Assembly: GCA_031550095.1 (NCBI GenBank)
Contig: JAVBOX010000094.1
Span: 1-19,101 of the forward strand
Direction of reading: 5' to 3'
From: Avichristensenella sp031550095
GTDB lineage: Bacteria > Bacillota > Clostridia > Christensenellales > Aristaeellaceae
Length of the DNA stretch: 19,101 nucleotides
The stretch's first letter is position 1, and every line of letters begins with the position of its first letter. Position numbers and translations under genes: made by a program. The notes under the pieces are model-generated. The model was not told where the DNA came from and made no database searches. It saw only the letters and a list, made by a program, of their open reading frames with translations. Positions 15,520 to 19,101 of this stretch are shown here, piece by piece.

Positions 15520-15540
15520 TTCCGGGAGGAGTGCCCGGAA
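15520..15540 (-). other. Intercistronic stem-loop between binding protein C and its permease
   Basis: TTCCGGG and CCCGGAA form a perfect 7-base inverted repeat around a 7-base loop, 22 bases after the binding-protein stop in the direction of transcription. No T-run follows on the transcribed strand. It is the third such element at a binding-protein/permease junction in this window, and the shortest. Confidence 0.6.
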
Positions 15541-15562
15541 ATCCGGCAACCTTGGAGAGGTT

Positions 15563-16837
15563 TTATCTGGTCCAGCCTTCCAGCTGGCGCAGGGTGGCGA
15601 GTTCGGCGAACTTGGCATCCCAGTTTTGGAGCACTTCCTCGGCTGTTTGACCGCCGGCTAGCATGTCGATGGTCAAGCGGGTCAGCTCACCGATTTCAAT
15701 CGCGGAGGTGATGGCCATCTCCTCGATGGGCACCGCGCCTTTGTCCAGATAATTGGTGACAAATTCTTCGATCCAGTAGGGTAGCTCCACTTGGCACTCG
15801 GGGAACGGGGGAATGAAGTTCCAGTCGCTGGAGATTTGCTGCATGTTCTCGGGTTGGGCGACGAAATCCAGGAACGCCATCGCCGCATCCACATTCTTTG
15901 CCTCTTTGAATGCCAGGAAACCGGAATACTGACCAGAGGCGAACTGAGCGTTGTCAAGAAAAGGGAAGGGATACATGCTGAACGCCGCGTCCGGGAACTT
16001 TGAGGTACACTCGTTAATGAACCAGGCGCCCTGCAGGGTCATTGCGGCTTCGCCTTCGCTGATCATCTGCTGCCCCATATCGTAGGTGCAGGCCAGATAG
16101 TCGTCATTCACATAGCCCTTTTCGATGAGCTCGTTCATCACGTCCAGGATGTTCTTAAAACCCGGTACATCCGCGAACTTCACCTTGCCGGTGTTCAGAT
16201 CCGCCCAGGAAAGATTCGGATCATTGAACACCACATTGGGGAACATAGTGACAGTCCACATGCCGATTGTCCATGTGTCCTTGCCGGTCAGCACGATGGG
16301 GGTGACCCCCGCTGCTTTCAGCGTTTCGCATACGGCCAGGAAATCCGCATAGGTGGTGGGCACCTCGGTGATGCCGTTGTCCTCATAGATTTTCTTGTTG
16401 TAAATCATGCCGAAGGGGTCGCCGGAGCCGTTGATGGGAAGTAGATACGCGCCGCCATCGATGACGATTTGATCCTTGTTGAGCAGTTTGCCGTACCATG
16501 CCTGGCCTTGAATGTCCATGAAGGTATCCGCCATATTGACGGTTTTGGCCAGGGACTGGTAGTTGTCCATGATGATCTCAGGTACTTCCTTGGATGCCAT
16601 TTTGGCGTTGAGAAGCTGGCCGAACTCATTGTCCGGAATGACCTGATAGTCGATTTTGATGCCCGGGTTCGAAGCCTCATAGGTCTCGGCGACTGTCTCC
16701 ATGGAAGGCTTGTTCCAGGTCTGGTTGATCATCACGGTGATGGTCTGCTGCTCGGCGGCGTTGGCGGCAGGAACCGCGCAGGCCAAAAGGATGGTCAGCA
16801 TTGTCAGAAGAAGAAAACCGACTTTCATGCTACGCAT
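15563..16837 (-). CDS. ABC sugar importer C, extracellular solute-binding protein
   Basis: This is the receptor of importer C. ATG at 16837 is chosen because AAAGGGGA lies eight bases upstream; an in-frame ATG at 16828 is too far from it, and a frame open to 16888 has no ribosome site and no signal-like sequence. The 424-residue product has a signal peptide (basic start MRSMK, Leu-rich core). Two processing sites are possible: signal peptidase I after ANA (27/28), or lipid attachment at C20 in LLAC. The mature part is a family 1 solute-binding fold with NQTWNKPSMETVAETYEAS, PINGSGDPFGMIYNK and EVPTTYADFLAVCETLK segments. The permeases, amidohydrolase and GH172 gene follow on the same strand, and a sensor kinase gene diverges upstream. 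Likely ligand: an oligosaccharide or sugar anhydride cleaved by GH172 (inference). Confidence 0.93.
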   Translation of the reverse strand: MRSMKVGFLLLTMLTILLACAVPAANAAEQQTITVMINQTWNKPSMETVAETYEASNPGIKIDYQVIPDNEFGQLLNAKMASKEVPEIIMDNYQSLAKTVNMADTFMDIQGQAWYGKLLNKDQIVIDGGAYLLPINGSGDPFGMIYNKKIYEDNGITEVPTTYADFLAVCETLKAAGVTPIVLTGKDTWTIGMWTVTMFPNVVFNDPNLSWADLNTGKVKFADVPGFKNILDVMNELIEKGYVNDDYLACTYDMGQQMISEGEAAMTLQGAWFINECTSKFPDAAFSMYPFPFLDNAQFASGQYSGFLAFKEAKNVDAAMAFLDFVAQPENMQQISSDWNFIPPFPECQVELPYWIEEFVTNYLDKGAVPIEEMAITSAIEIGELTRLTIDMLAGGQTAEEVLQNWDAKFAELATLRQLEGWTR

Positions 16838-16899
16838 TCCCGAAGTCCCCTTTCGATTTAGATGCGCTGTGATTAGATTAATCCGCATCCTTTTTTCGT

Positions 16900-16928
16900 A
16901 GCGTAACGAAGAAGACGCCTAAAGACAA
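16900..16928 (-). promoter_or_regulatory. Weak candidate promoter of the importer C operon
   Basis: On the minus strand TTGTCT (16928-16923) and TACGCT (16905-16900) are 17 bases apart. The match to consensus is poor, especially at -10, which would suit an activator-dependent promoter. Upstream of it lies a two-turn direct repeat (16960-16991). The call is tentative because AT-rich sequence nearby offers other options. Confidence 0.3.
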
Positions 16929-16959
16929 TGGAGTTTTTTTCAAACTAGGTGGATTGATT

Positions 16960-16991
16960 TATAAATGTATAGATTTTTAATATAAATGCAT
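16960..16991. repeat. Two-turn direct repeat, candidate response-regulator site
   Basis: TATAAATGTAT (16960-16970) and TATAAATGCAT (16981-16991) match in 10 of 11 bases and start 21 bases apart, two turns of the helix. AraC-type regulators, the usual output domain of YesN-like partners of YesM-type kinases, bind such tandem half-sites. It lies between the importer C gene and the sensor kinase gene, upstream of both. Function is inference. Confidence 0.5.
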
Positions 16992-17033
16992 TAAAAATGG
17001 CATTTGGATGATCTGATTGGCGCGAAGGATGTG

Positions 17034-17042
17034 TGCTATAAT
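17034..17042 (+). promoter_or_regulatory. Extended -10 promoter of the two-component system
   Basis: TGCTATAAT combines a perfect -10 hexamer (17037-17042) with the TG extension. No good -35 box is seen (TGATTG at 17-base spacing). The start site would fall near 17049, only about 12 bases before the ATG at 17061, so the mRNA leader is barely long enough to hold the GGAGGAGGG ribosome site (17047-17055). Confidence 0.6.
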
Positions 17043-17060
17043 AGGTGGAGGAGGGCGGGT

Positions 17061-18872
17061 ATGTTTAGGCGGAGTGGACAACAGGCCAAGGTTGCCGCCG
17101 CGTTTGCGCTGATCGTGTTGCTTGCGCTTGCGCTTGTTTCGCTGTTTTTTTATGGCCATGCCCGTGATCTCGTGGATACCGATGCCCGAAGAACCATGCG
17201 GGATGTGGCGCAAACCATGAGCAATCAGCTGGACGCGGATATACAAGGCTTGGACCGGATTGCCCTAGGCATGCTGGGAAACAAGGACTTTATGGACGCC
17301 ATGGTGCAGTTCCATTTGCTGCGGGGCGAGGATGAGGTGAGTTTAGCTCGCAGGCGCTATGGGATTCAGACTCTGGTGGACAAGCTGATCTTCTCGCTGA
17401 ACACCCCTATTTTAACGTCCCCCATGGTCTCCGTGCTCATTCCAGACCGTCAGGAATTCTTCTCCTGGAGCATTTCTGGGCTTGACTTGCCGGCCATCAA
17501 CCAGGCGCTGGCATTGGCGCCTTGGCCGAAAAAAGTGGAAGCGCTGAAGGGCGCCAAGGTGCTGCTCCCTCCTCGGCAGAACGAATGGACATCCCGCGGC
17601 GACATCGTCTTTTCCGTGGCCCGGGCAATCATGACGACCAAGGGACAGGCTTTGGGCATTTTGGAAGTTCAGCAATTCTATCGGATCATGGAGGAAGCCT
17701 GCGAACCTGCTTTCGCCTCCTTCGTAACGGTGGTTTTTGACGCGGATAAACAGGTGGTTTATCCTTATCCGAAAGCGGGCTATGAGGAAGGATTGGCCCG
17801 GGAGATCGGCGAAGCCGGGGAAGGCGCCATTCGCCTTGCGAATGTACAGAAGCCTTTTCTCTACGCGGCCCATGTTTCTTCATATACCGGCTGGACGACG
17901 GTGATTCTAAGGCCCGCCGATGACGTATTCCATGCGGCGGTTTTATCGTTCCGGTTTGTGTTGTATTCCATGCTGACCGTCTTATGCCTTTCGCTCCTGG
18001 CTGTATTTTTCATGGCGAAAAAGCTTACGGCGCCCATTCGCAAGCTCCGATCCACTATAGAGGCGGTGGACCTTGGCAACCTGAATCTTTCGCTGGAAGA
18101 GCCCATGGGCAATGACGAGCTGAAGCGCCTGGGACGGTCCTTTGAGAAGCTCATCGAGCGAATGGACATCTCCAATCGCCAACAGGTGGAGGCCCAGAGG
18201 GCGGAGATGAGGGCCTATCTTTTGGCGCTTCAGTCCCAGATGAACCCGCATTTTCTTTACAATACGCTGAACACCATCGTTTCCGCGGCGGATGAGGCGG
18301 GCCAGGACGTCATCGTCTCCATCTGCACGGACTTGATCCAGATGCTCCGTTACGTGAGCGACTACGAGCGGTCCACAGCCACACTTTTGGATGAAACTCG
18401 GCATGCGGCTCAGTATCTTTCCCTCCTGAAGCGCCGGTTTGAGGATGCGCTGCGCTTCTCCATCGATGTCATAGGGGACGCGGCAAACATAACCGTGCCA
18501 AAGCTGATTCTCCAGCCCCTGGTGGAAAATAGCTACCGACACGGCCTTTCCAGGGTGGCCCAGCCATGGCGCATTGAGGTAGTGGTCATTGCCAGGGCTC
18601 GAAATGACTTTGAAATACGGGTGATGGATAACGGCGCTGGGTTTTCCGAGGAGGCCCTGGCCCATGTGATGGGGGACATCGCGGCATTCCGCGCAGGCGA
18701 GGGGACGGTCCGGGATGCCTTGCGGGGAGAAAGACCCCATGTTGGCCTGCTGAATACCCTCAGTCGCCTATATCTGGTGTTTGGAGAGGCTGTTTTCCTG
18801 ATTGTGGAAAAGAATGAACCCGGAGCCTGCGTGGTGGTGGTTCGCGTGGCGACGGGCGAGGAGGACGCATAA
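17061..18872 (+). CDS. YesM-type membrane sensor histidine kinase
   Basis: The product senses an extracellular signal, probably a sugar or a loaded binding protein, and phosphorylates the response regulator encoded next. The ATG at 17061 follows GGAGGAGGG; a TTG-started frame from 17004 would include the promoter and is rejected. Domains in 603 residues: membrane helix 11-32, extracellular sensor about 33-295 (Cache-like by position), second helix about 296-319, HAMP linker about 320-372, and His_kinase domain with phospho-acceptor H397 in QSQMNPHFLYNTLN. The ATP-binding part has the N box LVENSYRHG (487-495), DNGAGF (523-528) and HVGLLNTLSRL (560-570). The stop shares one base with the next start (TAATG). 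It diverges from the importer C operon, which is its likely target. Confidence 0.94.
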   Translation: MFRRSGQQAKVAAAFALIVLLALALVSLFFYGHARDLVDTDARRTMRDVAQTMSNQLDADIQGLDRIALGMLGNKDFMDAMVQFHLLRGEDEVSLARRRYGIQTLVDKLIFSLNTPILTSPMVSVLIPDRQEFFSWSISGLDLPAINQALALAPWPKKVEALKGAKVLLPPRQNEWTSRGDIVFSVARAIMTTKGQALGILEVQQFYRIMEEACEPAFASFVTVVFDADKQVVYPYPKAGYEEGLAREIGEAGEGAIRLANVQKPFLYAAHVSSYTGWTTVILRPADDVFHAAVLSFRFVLYSMLTVLCLSLLAVFFMAKKLTAPIRKLRSTIEAVDLGNLNLSLEEPMGNDELKRLGRSFEKLIERMDISNRQQVEAQRAEMRAYLLALQSQMNPHFLYNTLNTIVSAADEAGQDVIVSICTDLIQMLRYVSDYERSTATLLDETRHAAQYLSLLKRRFEDALRFSIDVIGDAANITVPKLILQPLVENSYRHGLSRVAQPWRIEVVVIARARNDFEIRVMDNGAGFSEEALAHVMGDIAAFRAGEGTVRDALRGERPHVGLLNTLSRLYLVFGEAVFLIVEKNEPGACVVVVRVATGEEDA

Positions 18873-19101
18873 TGCCCTATGACGATGAGGCGGCGTACCG
18901 GGTGATGCTGGTGGAGGACGAACCTCCCAGCATGCGGATTTTAGAGCGAATGTTGGAGAGGGTGAGTTGCGCGGGGGCCTTGATGGTGGTGGCCAGAGCT
19001 GCCAATGGCCGGGAAGCCATGGCCTGCCTGGGGGAGGCTTCCCCGGATTTGCTCTTTTCGGACATTAAGATGCCGCTGATGGATGGTTTTTCCCTGGCGG
19101 A
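18872..19101 (+). CDS. Response regulator, receiver domain (3' partial)
   Basis: The window ends inside this gene; 76 residues are visible. The ATG at 18872 overlaps the kinase stop by one base, and GAGGAGG in the kinase tail provides the ribosome site. The receiver fold is clear: VMLVEDEPPSMR with the acidic pocket E15/D16, and phospho-acceptor D64 in LLFSDIKMPLMDG. Partners of YesM-type kinases are usually YesN-like, with an AraC-type DNA-binding domain at the C-terminus. That half is outside the window, so the output domain is inference. It probably controls importer C genes through sites in 16838-17060. Confidence 0.92.
   Translation, partial: MPYDDEAAYRVMLVEDEPPSMRILERMLERVSCAGALMVVARAANGREAMACLGEASPDLLFSDIKMPLMDGFSLA

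Noticed and set aside
16838..16888. Longer N-terminus for binding protein C from 16888
   Set aside because: It has no ribosome site and would put a polar stretch ahead of a normal signal peptide.
16895..16910. TTCGT-N6-ACGAA inverted repeat as an operator or terminator
   Set aside because: The arms are only five bases, it overlaps the tentative -10 of the importer C promoter, and nothing else supports it.
17004..17060. TTG-started extension of the sensor kinase
   Set aside because: It contains the TATAAT box, so it would be translated from sequence that is not transcribed.
1..19101. CRISPR array, tRNA, rRNA or insertion sequence
   Set aside because: No regularly spaced repeats, cloverleaf-like sequence, rRNA stretches or transposase-like genes were recognised on either strand.

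Overview
The window looks like chromosomal carbohydrate-uptake DNA from a Gram-positive-type bacterium, most likely a member of the Clostridia. The reasons are strong GGAGG-type ribosome sites before almost every gene, sigma-A-like promoters, a YesM-type histidine kinase paired with a response regulator, and ABC sugar importers that carry no ATPase gene of their own. The three sugar-binding proteins have AxA-type signal peptides rather than clear lipoprotein signals, a style I associate from memory with some gut Clostridia (Christensenellales-like). That placement is a guess. No RNA gene, insertion sequence, prophage or CRISPR array was seen.

Layout. (1) 1-3582, rightward: importer A (binding protein cut by the window edge, two permeases), then a cupin enzyme of the D-lyxose/D-mannose isomerase family. 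(2) 3598-6302, leftward: SIS-domain sugar-phosphate isomerase/deaminase, PfkB-family kinase, GntR/HutC repressor. (3) 6303-6566: divergent control region with one well-formed promoter on each strand and a palindrome at the rightward start site. (4) 6567-11629, rightward: importer B (binding protein, two permeases), a xylose-isomerase-like TIM-barrel enzyme, and a Gfo/Idh/MocA oxidoreductase. (5) 11614-16837, leftward: importer C (binding protein, two permeases), an amidohydrolase, and a GH172 (DUF2961) glycosidase. (6) 16838-17060: divergent control region. (7) 17061-19101, rightward: sensor kinase and the start of its response regulator, cut by the window edge.

How the genes may work together (inference). 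Blocks 2 and 4 share a divergent promoter region and probably form one regulon: an imported sugar derivative would be oxidised and/or epimerised, phosphorylated, deaminated or isomerised, under the GntR protein. Its parts list resembles the fructoselysine (frl) systems, but the SIS protein looks like AgaS/GlmS rather than FrlB. Block 5 is probably controlled by the adjacent two-component system. Its GH172 enzyme has no signal peptide, so importer C probably brings in an intact oligosaccharide or anhydride with D-fructofuranose or D-arabinofuranose units that is cleaved inside the cell. All three importers would need a shared MsmX-type ATPase encoded elsewhere.

Recurring architecture: each binding-protein/permease junction holds a perfect inverted repeat without a T-run, suggesting a shared mRNA device that keeps binding-protein transcripts more abundant than permease transcripts. 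Both convergent operon ends (3582/3598 and 11614/11629) lack a visible terminator.
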